Positions 11,430 through 22,878 of a stretch of DNA of 64,000 nt are shown piece by piece (the first letter of the stretch is position 1; each line of letters begins with the position of its first letter). This DNA is from Absidia repens (taxonomy: Eukaryota; Mucoromycota; Mucoromycetes; Mucorales; Cunninghamellaceae): positions 558,001-622,000 of the forward strand of contig MCGE01000007.1 in assembly GCA_002105175.1 (NCBI GenBank). The letters run 5' to 3'. The position numbers and the translations under genes are program-made. The notes under the pieces are model-generated. The model saw only the letters and a program-made list of their open reading frames with translations. It did not search any database and was not told where the DNA came from.

Positions 11430-11675
11430 GCCCTATCCCCTCACGCACGCACATACACCCGCACATAACACATCCCTTTTTGCCCTTTATGCCTTTGTAT
11501 ATAGAATAGTCAATCATTGTAGTCATATTGTAGTCATTTTTTTCGAGCCCACCGCCCCTCGCATCATCATCCCACGCTGTTGTTTTTTTTTTCATTCATA
11601 ATAAAGACTGTATTTGATTTTGTACAATAAAATATGTTTATATATAAAAAATGGCTTTTATCTGAATGATCTAAT

Positions 11676-12054
11676 CTAAGAAGGGGAGGTTGTCCATGGA
11701 TCCTGGGAAAAGAGAGGCGAATAGTAGGGTCCAAAGTGTTGTTCCAAAATTTCGGGTGAATATTCCAAAGGGGAAGTTTTATCAAATTCAAATCTGTCAG
11801 AGGTGAACGTCTATAAAAAACATTTAAGTAGTAGCAGGTTTTTGTCCTTCATAACTAGTTTGTCTCTTTTTTACCTGTTTGAAGCCGCCACGTCCACGTC
11901 CACGTCCACGTCCACGACTAAAACCTCTTGTATTGCCGCGGAAACCACCACGAGCATTACCTCGAAACCCACCTCTTGTATTGTGTTGATGCCCAGATGG
12001 TCGTTGTTGATGTTGCTGATGTGTGTATTGAGAGTTATATGACTGATCAGACAT
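11676..12054 (-). CDS. Small RGG/GRG-rich protein, unidentified
   Basis: Two exons, 11875-12054 and 11676-11810, give 104 residues. The first exon encodes a Gln/His-rich start, then RGGFRGNARGGFRGNTRG and SRGRGRGRGRGG, a typical RGG box suited to RNA binding and arginine methylation. The second exon encodes an aromatic and acidic tail containing LEYSPEILEQHFGPYYSP and FSQDPW. The splice GGFKQ to TFTSDRF is GT-AG and in frame. I do not recognise a family; a role in RNA metabolism is inferred only from the RGG box. It is convergent with the NAA38-like gene, with 247 bases between stops. Confidence 0.75.
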
Positions 12055-12377
12055 GGTTCTTTTTTTTTTTTATAAAAAAGCTAATAATGATCAGTGAACA
12101 AAAAAAAAATTGAAAATTTGTGATGACGATTTAACTCCGCTTGCGCAAATGTGGTGAATATTGGGAAAAAAAATATACTGCGTATGAGGAGGGAAGGAGA
12201 GTAGTTAAAATGCGGGATTAGAGGGGTGTCGATATTTTGGAGATAACTCTACAGGTTATTCACTTTCAATTGAGTCGAGGTATAAACAAATTGAGACGGT
12301 GACAAAATAAAATTGAGACAGTGACAAATTAGACTACCAATCCCCCCTCGTCCAAAAAAAATGCACGCCTTAAAAAA
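12055..12377. other. Upstream region of the RGG gene
   Basis: AT-rich with an imperfect tandem of ATTGAGACxGTGACAAA near 12286-12330. No gene seen. Confidence 0.4.
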
Positions 12378-13115
12378 ATTAAATCCCCGTTCACAGGGTG
12401 GGGGTTTTTTTTTTGCACTCTCTCTTTTCATTTTCTTTTCTTCCGTCTATTTTTTCTTCACCATTCAACTTTTTTTGAAGTTATGTTGGACTTAGATTAG
12501 TGTCAGGTCTAGTTTAGAAGCGTTTTCAGCTCAGGGATTACAACATGTATAGGGAATCCCTTTCATTTTGGATCCAGGATGTAGAACCACTTATAGTTCG
12601 CTCTTTGGAGCCTTCATTAGTTTAGTTCAGTGGTAGCGTGTCATACTTTATATCGACAACTCAATAAAAATATATCTTTTCTTTATATGCTTTAATAAAA
12701 TATGTCCCATAAGAATCTCTCATGTCTTGCACAACGGCCTTTTTTTACTACCATCACCCTTTTTGATTAGTTGTGCTTCAATAACAAAAGTATGCCTCCA
12801 ATCTTTATGACGCCTTGTGCAGTATGTTAGATACCTTTTTGCTATCGCATCTATAGATTACAGCTGAAAATTCCTGTGAACTACCAATAGCATCCTTCTT
12901 GGTCACCCGCATACTACATCCTCTAGATTCTTCCATTAGTTCTCTTGTGACAAGGACCCCCCCCCTCCGATTTAGTTTAGTACCTGTCAATATACCTCAA
13001 TAAAGTATGCCTGTTTATTAGTTGACCATCTTATGACCCACGTGATAGTGAGACATGTTATTATTGTTGATCTTTTGTGAGTGCCTTATCAATCGCCTGG
13101 CTTCTAGTTCATCCG
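12378..13115 (+). repeat. Family A dispersed repeat, copy 2
   Basis: Degenerate head (ATTAAATCCCCGTTCAC), pyrimidine tract, CTAGTTTAGAAGCG, loop block GGGATTACAACATGTATAGGG (12532-12552), CCCTTTCATTTTGGATCC, CTCAATAAAAATA near 12660 and internal tail repeats to CTTCTAGTTCATCC. The tail matches copy 1. No protein is encoded. Confidence 0.82.
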
Positions 13116-14251
13116 CCTTGTCTACTTTTCCTCCAACCCCCAAAACACAAATGACCGGTTGGCAGGTCTGGATTATCTAATATGGAGTGCAGGCATATTG
13201 TTGTTATTCCAATCAATAATCATGGACCAAGTTCATGGCACTAGTGTAATCTTTTCTATAAAATATTATAGACTTTATTGGATTAGACATACTGTATACA
13301 TCAGTTCATTGGTTTATTGGCACAATAATGATACACAATAATGATAATTTTTTTTTTTAAAAAAACTCCCTATAAAGCCCCAGACAAAACCTCTGAAGTT
13401 CTCAGGATTGCCACTAAAGTGCGAAATGTCGTTGGTATCGATAATGCATTAAATTTCTCGTCTTCATCCCCCCCCCTACACTATAAACAAGCTTCGAGTC
13501 AAGGCATCGTCCACTACCGTGGAAACTACGGTGAGTGTATAATCCCAGCCCATCAAAACCCATACTTCAACAATAACAATCCCTTTAGTACTCAATGGAT
13601 TTTTTTTTTTTGTTCATTGCAAATGTTGAAATATTTGAACCCCCTATAACCTTTTAGTTTTTGAATTTGGGAGTCTAAAATGAGGTGTCCTTGGTCATGC
13701 CTTATGCTTGACAAAAATTCACGTGTCCGGGATTTGAAATACCTTTTTTTTTTCTGTGGCCTGTCACTGAACTGCCACTCTGACCATAACCCTGATTTTT
13801 TTCTGTAACCCTTTTCCATTTCGATGAAAAAAAAGAAATTAAATAAAATGAAAAAAAAAATAAGGATCCAGAACGTCTCTGTCTTACTAGACATAGCATG
13901 GCTACACACATCATGATAACAATATTATCCACAATGACGATGCACAATAACAACGCAATTTGGTTTTCCTGTTGATATCGTTATTGTGGGTTCCTACAGT
14001 AGTTTATATAAAATGCTTTCCACTCATAGCCCCATCATCACATCCTGTCTTGATAGAATATTTTCCATTCATCACATCAAACACTCCATGAAGATAAAAA
14101 GACATGTTCATATTTCCGTTATTCTGTATTTATTGTACATCCTTCATGATCCCATGGATCAAAATAATAATAATAATGATAATAATAATAAAATAACTAT
14201 ATAGGCTACTACTACTACTACGACTATTACTACTACGATAAGACTACTAAA
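13116..14251. other. Repeat-derived spacer with a family A head fragment
   Basis: At 13714-13990 there is a head-only fragment of family A in minus orientation (TTCACGTGTCCGGGATTTGAA at 13719). It ends in a palindromic pair, CCACAATGACGAT (13930-13942) with ATCGTTATTGTGG (13977-13989), 12 of 13 complementary. Between 13360 and 13528 a frame reads DKTSEVLRIATKVRNVVG and ends at a GTGAGT donor; this may be a coding relic, but I cannot name it. AAT and ACT microsatellites lie near 14163-14240. Confidence 0.5.
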
Positions 14252-17200
14252 CTAAAGATAAACCATAGGATAATGAACCATAGCAAGACCAATACCACCC
14301 TTGATCGTCAATGCTTGAGTTTCGGGCAATCGGTTTCGTAGGTTCGTGAAGGCAGGCAATTCCCCGTTCGTCCAGTCATCATAAAGACAAGATAGTTGCA
14401 CCGTGACATTGGCTTTGCCTCGACGTTCATATTCTTCTGAGCCAATATCAATTTCCCATTCCACCGGTTGACCCACTTGATTGATGTAGGACATGACGGC
14501 CGTCATATCCGACGAAGTAAATGCAGGATGCTGACTAGTACCCAAAGAAGCTGTTGTTGTTGATGATGATGATGATGATTCGCCAGCCAGGATTGGTTCG
14601 CCATTGACATGAGCCTTGAGGATGGGGACATTCATTTTGAGCTGACAAAGTTGACTGTGTTTCACTGTGGAGGTAAATCGGAATTGTTTCGTCTTTGTCG
14701 TCATGATGACAAAATCATCATCTTCAGGAGCAAGGGTCACAGGAGCCACCATCACTCTGTTACCATAATCATCACCATTTCCACTGGCTTCTTGCTGATG
14801 GTCTACTTCAAGCTTGTATTCGTCTTGATCCTGGGAATAAGTAGGCACATCCTTTGTTTGATAGGTACAAACCACTTGATAGCCGTTGTCTTGTTCCTCA
14901 CATCTGATTGTAGTTGCTTCTTCTTCAGGTAAGTAATGGTGCAATGTGTGTTCAAGTCCAAGTCCCGTCACTAAACGCACCGTTGAAGTGGATTCAATCT
15001 GATCATATTCTTGGTTGAAGACGATGCGGTTGGGCGAATTTTGTCGATTGAAAGGGCTAAGCAATAGACAGCTTACAAACACCACCACCAATGCCAAGGT
15101 AAATACACCCACTGGTCGACGTTTGTCACCTGCGACATGGATCCAAGGCAAAAGATGCAATGTAATCAACACGATCGGGGTAGCCACGATGACATAGACT
15201 AGAGGAGAAAGAACGTCATGGTTAAATACCTTTTCTAACACATATCAAATCTTCTTTTTTTTTTTTTCTTACTTGAAACTTCTGGTGTGCCATCTGCTGT
15301 TGTATGTCGAAGAGCATCGAGGGACAAAAAGCAGAATTCCGACATAAAGATTACCGGCAAAGCTAACTGCACAAGAAACACGCCAGGAAGTTTGGCTTTG
15401 AGATAGACGGAGGCCAGAAGATGGGACATGATAATAGCCAGAATACCACTACCCAAAAAAAAGATGGCGAAGTAGCCACCAGCAATTTGAGACGATCCAA
15501 GCACAGTAGCAGCGATCACCATACCCCACCACAATGTCAATAAGCCATATAAAGATGTGTTGAGTTGCAACAGAGCACGATGCATACGTTTGATTCTTGT
15601 CAAAATTAATTGAGAAAGCGACAATCCCAGGAGAGAGGCCAGCACCAAATAAAAAGCCGCTATGTAGGCATTGCCGTAAGTTAACTATGCATAAAGAGTC
15701 AAAGTCAATGATGGGTGTCTATATTTGTGTTGTAAAGTAGTAGGGTGTATCTTACCATAGGCTTTAATCGAAGCATAGCATAAATCACCAAAGCATCCAC
15801 AGCTACAATGACCACGATTGCCACTGCTACCGAAAGCACACCTTGAGCAAACGTTGACAAAGCGTCCAGCCAAAACTTTTGCTTGTCGTCTTCATCATGA
15901 GAAAGGATGGCTAACCAAACCACAGCTAGCAAAGGTGTGATGACCAGGAAAAATATGTTGATGGTTTGACTAGTGGTGAAGGAATAAACCAACATGAATC
16001 GACCCAGAATATCGAAATAAATGAATTTATCCATTTTGGCACCAGAGAGGAGGCTGTCGTTATCCGATTCATCCAAAGCACGCACCACCCCAAGTGCCAT
16101 TTGACCCATATACTGAAGCGATGAAGGAGTGGTATGGACCAAATCATCCCGTTGTGTGTGATAATGTGCGCGTGGTGTGTAAAATGCAATGTCTAAACCA
16201 GGCACGCCCTTTCCGGTGAATGTGGTATAATCTGTATCACTATATACGATAGAAATTTCATTTGAGAAAGGTGCTTAATAGGATAACAATCACACTATTT
16301 CTTATAGCATTTACCTTCGAACCAGTTTCGATTTCAGCATGTCGTTACCGAAAGGAGTACCATGCAAAAGATGGGCCCGCGATGACGCCAGTTTCTTGAC
16401 CGCTTCAAGGTTGCTGCTCCTAAAAAGAAGACTTCTTCCGCCACTACCAGTTCCCTCTAGAAAAAAAAAAATAAAAAAAAAATTAGTAACAACAAAAAAG
16501 TCAAACAGTTAAGGACGAGTTCCTTCACCATGACCCCTCCCCAATATTCCTTGACAAAAGATGTAATAAAACAAACAAAACAAATAAAACGTACCCAAGT
16601 TGACAAAAAGTTTGATGGTGGGGAACCATGGATGCTGTACAAAAGACTGGGCACCGACTAAACCGCCTTCTTCAAAGTTGTTGAATAAAAATATCAAAGT
16701 GTTTTGAGGAGGATGTTGTACAAAATAGTTCAAGAGTTCCAGAGCCGTAGCAGTTCCCATCCCATTGTCTGTCACACCATGGCTTGTTGAGACACTATCT
16801 GTTTTGAAAGAAGAAACAAAGGAGAATGTGTCAGGCAGGTTCAACATATATAGGTAATAGAGCGGGGGGGATACTTACCATAATGAGCATTCACCAAAAG
16901 AGCATTGTCCAAAGAACCGTGTTGCCCATGCAGACGAATCATGACATTGCGTGATTCCACATACCAGTATTCACCTAGAAGAAACAAAAAAGCAAAAAAA
17001 AAATATGAGCGAATTGACGCCAAAAATAATAGAAAGTAACTTTTTCGTTTACCTTGACTGAATCGGTCACGCTTTGCCACAAGACGAGTGGTATCGTTGG
17101 TAATGAGGTCAACCTGAATATGATTGTCTTTTGCTTGATCACTAAATGCCTTGAGTTCGTCAATAATCCAGTGATACATAATGTTGTTTCCTTCTTGGTT

Positions 17201-17512
17201 GGCAGAGTGAGGCATGTTGAAGTGCGAGAGATAAGTATTGTAGCTATGTAAACCCGAGAAATCATCCTGCTCCATTGCTTCCACTTCAGACAACGGGCGA
17301 GGCAACGTCGACCGGTAATTGTAAGTAAAGCTGATCAATAAGCCAAGACTGACAAAAATCCAAACATAGGCGCTCCATTCAGTTGGTCGTCCAGACATCA
17401 TAGAAGAATCTTGAACGAGGGTATCTTCTTCATCGGTGGCGCCAACCCGTGTAGGTTCACGAAATGGTCGTCCATTTCCCAGTAGTGGTGTGTTTTCTGT
17501 CACAGATGTCAT
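14252..17512 (-). CDS. Vacuolar membrane protease, M28 family (Pff1 type)
   Basis: Multi-spanning M28 zinc aminopeptidase of the vacuole membrane. Seven exons (17053-17512, 16879-16974, 16595-16798, 16315-16456, 15756-16239, 15273-15684, 14252-15234) join in frame to 926 residues. The start at 17512 gives MTSVTENTPLL, with a possible acidic dileucine vacuolar sorting signal. A first membrane segment (VWIFVSLGLLISFTY) follows. The lumenal peptidase domain shows the zinc ligands in order: NAHYDSVSTSHGVTDNG (His and Asp), NNFEEGG (catalytic and ligand Glu), RSDTDYTTF (Asp) and RAHYHTQRDDL (His). About eight further hydrophobic helices follow (15273-16100) and a large C-terminal domain. Length and order fit the fungal family. 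Confidence 0.93.
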
Positions 17513-18734
17513 AAATAAACAAAAAAAAAAAAAAGAAGGTGACAATAAATGAAAGAGAGCGTCAAAAGAAAAGAACAATAAAAAAAAAAAAAGCAAAAAC
17601 GAGTGTGGGAGGAGACTTTTTACCTTTTTTCTCATCGGCTTGGGTTTAGTTGATTTGAGTTTTAAACGCCGATGTGCTTGAGTTTTTCATTTCTTTTTTA
17701 GAGAGCGATGCATAATACTTTATTTTTTTATTTGTCGCGACCAGAGCTGTAGAAAAACTTAATTTCTACAAAACCAAGAACGACTTGGATGCCCTTTTTT
17801 TTTTTTGTGTGTGTTTCGGACCAATGGGATACCGAAAAAGGGAAGACGGCGACCCTGAGATGAGGATAGGCATACTTGTTTATCGAGAAAGCCTGGTGAT
17901 CATCTCTCCTTTGCATTGACTTCCTGCCATGGATAACATAAAAAAAAAAACAAAAAACAAAAAACTAGGTGACAGCATGGAAAAAAAAAAATTTAAATGT
18001 TTTCATATACGTACAGTAGTCTATAATACATAGCTATGTTGTGTAAAGATAAATGCATTGCGTGACTTTTTATTGATGATGAATGGGAGAGAGTATCATT
18101 GACATGCGATAAAAAAAAAATACAACTAATCTACAAAAGAAATCACTAAATTCTAAACCATATAAAAGAGCCCATGATCTATAAGATTAAAAGAACCCAG
18201 GTTAAAAATAAATAAATTGAGAAGGGTAGTGGAACTTGCGGTTTATACGATCAACAAGTTTTTAGTACCTGGATGAGGGGTTAAGAGGTCTTGATCCTTG
18301 ACATGGTCTTGCTGCTTGTATTTCTCCGTAAAGGATGCAGATACCACACCAAAAAATTCGAACATTACGCGGGATCGGGTATTTCTAGACGCGTTAACAT
18401 CTCGTTGCCACGATGTATCACAGGTTGCTCAACCAACCACACTGTGCACTTTAGATGTTTTGTCCTCTTTGTTCAAATAAATGGTCGATGGCGCTTTTGT
18501 TATGCAGGTCGAGCACACTTGAGAAGAACTATACATGCCTCATTCACGTTCAGAAGTAAGTAGAAAATGCTCGCGTTATGCTTGCTTTGCTGCTCGACAG
18601 ACGGTCTTGATTAATCCGCGGGATTTGCCACGAAACGTTTTTCGATCAAATTGTCCGTCACTAATGCAGAGTAATGGCATTCTGCGGGATTGTTGAAAAG
18701 GTAATTTTTGTGTTATACATATAGAAAATATAAT
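17513..18734. other. Spacer with a possible coding relic at 18290-18720
   Basis: Upstream of the M28 protease the DNA is A/T-rich with poly(A) runs. Between 18290 and 18720 the composition is more GC-rich and protein-like in the + strand. Two frames alternate, one ending QVAQPTTLCTLDVLSSLFK and another reading INPRDLPRNVFRSNCPSLMQ, interrupted by stops. I do not recognise the source. It may be decayed mobile-element coding sequence abutting family A copy 3. Confidence 0.3.
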
Positions 18735-19232
18735 TCCTGGAGAATGGTCAATACTAATCTAAAGTTACAATTGTAAAATGGGAGCAAATATAATATTCAA
18801 GGTATGATAAAAACAAAAAGGACATATGCTACCGATGCATGGCAACGACCAACATTAATGAAAAATGGTGGGATATGGTAGTAAAAAACAAGGATCTATC
18901 GCACAATACATGAGAGAGACTAATGGGATTTTTTCATTGAAGAATATAAAAAGACATGTATTTTATTTAAATATAGATCCAAACTATGGACAAACTAACA
19001 CTGAACTAAGCTAAAGAAGTCAACTAATGGTGGTCTTAAATCTTGAATCCAAAATGAAAGGGTTTCCCCACGCATCTTGTAATCCCTGAGCTGAAAACCC
19101 TTCTAAAATAGTCTTGACACTAACCTAAGTCCAATATAATTCCATAGGAGCCATAATTGCGAAGAATTAAAGAAAGAAAACAGAAGGGGGAAAAAAAGGG
19201 TGGGAATATTTCACGTGGGCGGCATTTGAAAT
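18735..19232 (-). repeat. Family A dispersed repeat, copy 3
   Basis: Read on the minus strand: head AAATGCCGCCCACGTGAAA (19211-19229), then the pyrimidine tract. The loop block TCAGGGATTACAAGATGCGTGG (19069-19090, complement) lies between GGGTTTTC and GAAACCC stem arms. ATCTATATTTAAATAAAAT follows. It is shorter than the others, lacking the far tail. Confidence 0.85.
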
Positions 19233-19364
19233 TGGCTTGTGTGAAATGGTGGATTACAAGTAGCTTTAGCACCTTTATAATACAAATCAAAAACCTACCA
19301 ATAGTATTGACGGCAAATGAATATAAAATAAGAGGGAGAGGTAAACCCGGAATGTAGTGGATTG

Positions 19365-19370
19365 TGAAAG

Positions 19371-19402
<32 letters not shown>
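19365..19402 (+). repeat. Long poly(A) tract
   Basis: About 33 consecutive A residues follow GTGAAAG, between family A copy 3 and the MRG gene. No function is evident. Confidence 0.8.
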
Positions 19403-19405
<3 letters not shown>

Positions 19406-19524
19406 AGAGGGACAGAGGGAGAGGAAGAGAGCAATAGAAAAAATAATATCTAAATACAGTTCACTAAAAGCTAAAAATGGAACGGGAAATTGAATTTCAT
19501 ACCATGACATCATTTGAATCAACC

Positions 19525-20493
19525 TTATCTATCCCGATTGGCACGATAATCTTTGACAAAAAATTCCTTTCCATTATCTTGAAGAAATCTACAATAAAGG
19601 AGCAAGTAAGATCAAAGGTATAAAGAATGCCTTTTCAAGACATTTTGCTTACATGAGAATGTCCATAAATGTTGATTTCATTATATCCAGAGTATCAGTA
19701 TCCACCTTTGCTTGAGTCATCATCATTGGTAATTCCACTATTACATAAAAAAAAAAAAAAAAAAAAAAAAAAGCTTCAATGAGTCCTCCATTGTTTTCTC
19801 TTTTTCTTTTCAGCGTTTCAGTTTCTCTTACCAAATAATCGTAACAAATGCTCACCACCATAAATGTCAATCGAATTTTTTCCAGTAGCTATTAAATCTT
19901 CATATTGTCGCCGTTCTGATCGATAAAGTAGTGCTTTTCCCAATGTATGATAAAAATAGAGTTTGAGGCCCTGAATGATTTGTTCAAGTGTTTCGTCTTT
20001 TCTACATTCCATATAAAAAGGTGAGATTACATAAATATACTCTTTTTTTTTTTTTGTCTTACCCATCTGTATCATTGTTTTGTAAATATCGATCCAATAT
20101 AGTCGCCACTGTCATTTTAGCCGGCAAATGCACAAGCTACAGAAAAGTATGGTTAGCTAGGGAATGATTTATCAGATTTATGAACTTACACGATTTCCCT
20201 TTGTGATCTTTTCTGAGTCTTCGACCAAAATATCTTTCAATGGCTGTGGTATGTCTATCCAGAGATCATGTTCTATAGCGCTATCGTCTTCCTGTGGAGA
20301 GCAAGTATCGACAAGTTAGTAAACCTTGGCATATTTTTTTTTCCTTTTTTCGTTCACCAGCACTACCATTTTCCTCTATTATCTTACACACTACCATATT
20401 TACTTTTTCTGTACTTGAGTCCCGTTGTCGTTTTCGCCCGCGAGTATCTGAAGTTTCTAGTTGAGCTTTACTTGATTTACGTTTATGTTGCAT
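19525..20493 (-). CDS. MRG-domain protein without chromodomain (Eaf3/MRG15 family)
   Basis: Chromatin protein of the MORF4/MRG15 family, whose MRG domain docks partners in NuA4 acetyltransferase and Rpd3S deacetylase complexes. Six exons (20404-20493, 20190-20291, 20063-20136, 19832-20001, 19653-19737, 19525-19588) give 194 residues. A basic N-terminus (HKRKSSK...GRKRQRD) could be a nuclear localisation signal. The MRG domain starts at IDIPQPLKDILVEDSEKI and includes LVHLPAKMTVATILDRYL, a GLKLYFYHTLGKALLYRSER helix and GGEHLLRLFVELP. The start at 20493 is the first ATG in the open frame and no chromodomain exon is visible upstream. The gene is therefore either a short MRG-only form, like human MORF4L2, or has lost its 5' end. 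Confidence 0.86.
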
Positions 20494-21439
20494 AGTCGTG
20501 TACCGGTGGTTCCAATTCAAAAATAGATGTTGTTATAATATTGATCAAGTATTTCCGGAATCATCTACTGTCCATTTGTTTTTGGATGTTTTTCGTGGAT
20601 AAAGTAAAATATTAAATATATTCTATATTAGAAAAAATTTGTTTACAAAAGAAAAAAAAAATAGTTGATTTTAGCCGCGTGGTCTTAGGAAAAAATATTC
20701 CGCTTCCAACCACAATAATTTTTTTAGATGCCGCGTTCTAAAACCATTTGATTTGAGACAGTGCCAACTTCACCGCATCCGAAACAATAACATATTTCTT
20801 GATTGTTTATTATTGCATATCATCATGAGAAGGCGAGTTATCAATGAATGTATATATAATATAAATGGCTGCATTGCCCAGTACAATAATGTACGCAGCA
20901 TTAAAATCATTTTATGAAGGATGAGACTGGACAAAGCACAGGTAGATCAATTATTACTTTATAAAGGATATATAATCTGTAGGAGTGTTTATGACGGCGT
21001 CACAGTTATAGAGAAATAGCTCGGACTGGAGGTCGACAGAAGCAAACATAAATTTAGTGTTTTTTTGTTGTTGTTTTTTTTTTTTTTACTTCGTAGATGG
21101 AAAGTCTGAGTGGTGCCGGTGCTTGAATATATAACCTCACCGTGTTCTATGTATGCTTGTAAACTAGGATAAAATACAGAAAGATGTATCCATAATGACC
21201 CAACATTTTTAATAAAAAATTCTCTTTCCTACAAAAAGTCATTTCCCACTACAAAAAACCAATATTAAAATTACCAAACTATCTCGAGAGAAACCACTGC
21301 ACGGATCGACTAGAAGTTTCTCATACGTTAAGATGACTGTGGAAGTGCTCAATTTCACACTTGCAAAAACCTGATTTACTGGGTGTGGGGCAAGGAATAA
21401 AAAATCAATGCAGAATATTCTATAGCGTTGGCTACACAC
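20494..21439. other. Spacer upstream of the MRG gene
   Basis: AT-rich. Includes a T run at 21077-21088. I see no gene. Sequence near 21405-21440 (GAATATTCTATAGCGTTGG) resembles 36335-36355, so this is the outer tail of family A copies 4 and 6. Confidence 0.4.
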
Positions 21440-22392
21440 ATAATTGGTCGAATGGGAATATGGCTACCTTTCGTTGTTAGACTTCTAAGATGGCCAACCA
21501 ATCCTTAAGTTAGAGGGAATAGTTATAGTGGGCGAACTAGAAGATAAGTGTTTGGCAGAAAAACCAGAAGACAACTAAAAAAGCAATATTTTTTTTACTA
21601 TCTGTTGGATAAGAGGACGGCTGATAAAAAGGAATATTTTATTGGAACTGTACTGATAGAGATACTAAACTAAAGAAGAAGGGGTCACTGCAGCGCGGAA
21701 TTTACCGGAAGGATCTATTTAGAGGAAGCATGAGGGAGACGAATATGTGAGACTTGTAGAATGGTTAACTCTAATCTGACAAGACAATCGTAAAAAGGGA
21801 ACTGCCATATTGTACAAGGCAGACATGAAATGAGAAAGATTAAAGGAGTATCAACGGATGCATTTACTATAGCATAATAATTGTCTATACGAATTTAAAG
21901 GAGTGATGGTAAAAATGGATCTATTGTACGAGGCAAAAGCGACTGATGGGCCATTTTTTATTAAAGTGTGTAAAAAGAAATATAGCTTATTCAGATTAGA
22001 TACAAACTATGGACAAGCTAATACTAAACTAAGCTAATCGAAGCTTCAAAAAGCCAACTAACTAATGGTGGTCCCAAATCCTGAATCCAAAATGAAAGGG
22101 TTTCCCCATGCATCTTGTAATCCCTAATCTGGAAACCCTTCTAAACTAGTTCTGAAACTATTCTAAGTTCAGCATAGCCCTATAGAAGTTAAATGATGAA
22201 GAAAAAGAGAAAGAGATTGAAAAAGAAAAGGAAGGGCGCGGAAAGAAATTAAAATTCACGTGTGCGGGATTTGAAATATTTTCTGCGCTTTCTGGCTTAA
22301 CTGACAGCATGGTTATATACAATATTACTCACAATAACGATGCAATTCCGCATCCCCCCCCATCGATATGGTGATTGTAGGTCCCTAAAACA
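21440..22392 (-). repeat. Family A dispersed repeat, copy 4, with extended head
   Basis: Long copy. Minus-strand head AAATCCCGCACACGTGAAT (22256-22274). The stem-loop region reads GAAAGGGTTTCC...GGAAACCCTTC on the + strand (22094-22144). Internal tail repeats run back to a block at 21480-21560 shared with copy 6 (GGCGAACTxGAAxATAA). Beyond the head is the CAATAACGATG...ATCGATATGGTGATTGTAGG extension (22331-22382) also seen at 13930 and 58670. Confidence 0.85.
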
Positions 22393-22878
22393 ATATAATT
22401 GTTCCAATGGATGACAATATTTTATTAAAAAAGAGATCAAGTCCATCATTTCTCTAAATTCTTCGGGCAAGTCAAAAAAAAAAAAAAAAAAAAAAAAAAA
22501 GCAAACAATTACACAGCTGCAAAATACAAGAATAAAAAAATCTTTATTGATATTGTTCAGTTATACTAAACTACAGTAATTACTCTAAAGCGAAAACGAC
22601 CAAACCAATACCATCCTGGGAGACTAAGTAACGAATTTGGAAATATAGCAACACCAGAAGCAGCATCAGAAGCAATAGTTGGTGTTAATACCTGTCAATA
22701 CTAATAGCATAAATGACCTTCCTCTCCGCCGTCTCCAAGATTTTGTCACCGTCCATTCCTCTAAACATCCCTACCACGCCATGCTTCAAATAAATCAGAA
22801 AGAAAACAAATGCAAGTTGGAAGTAGTTTCATTTGTTAAAAAAAAAAAAAGATAGGATATAAAAAGTATGAATTGATA
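22393..22878. other. 3' flank of the IKS1 gene
   Basis: A poly(A) run of about 27 bases lies at 22474-22500. On the minus strand 22572-22693 has an acceptor-like CAG and an open frame ending PNSLLSLPGWYWFGRFRFRV before a TAG. The phase does not fit the last IKS1 exon, so I leave it unassigned. Confidence 0.35.

Noticed and set aside
13341..13649. Plus-strand ORF reading DKTSEVLRIATKVRNVVG
   Set aside because: Partly protein-like and followed by a donor site, but too short and isolated between repeats to call a gene.
14609..14932. Plus-strand ORF of 107 codons inside the M28 protease gene
   Set aside because: It is antisense to a secure, conserved exon and has no domain.
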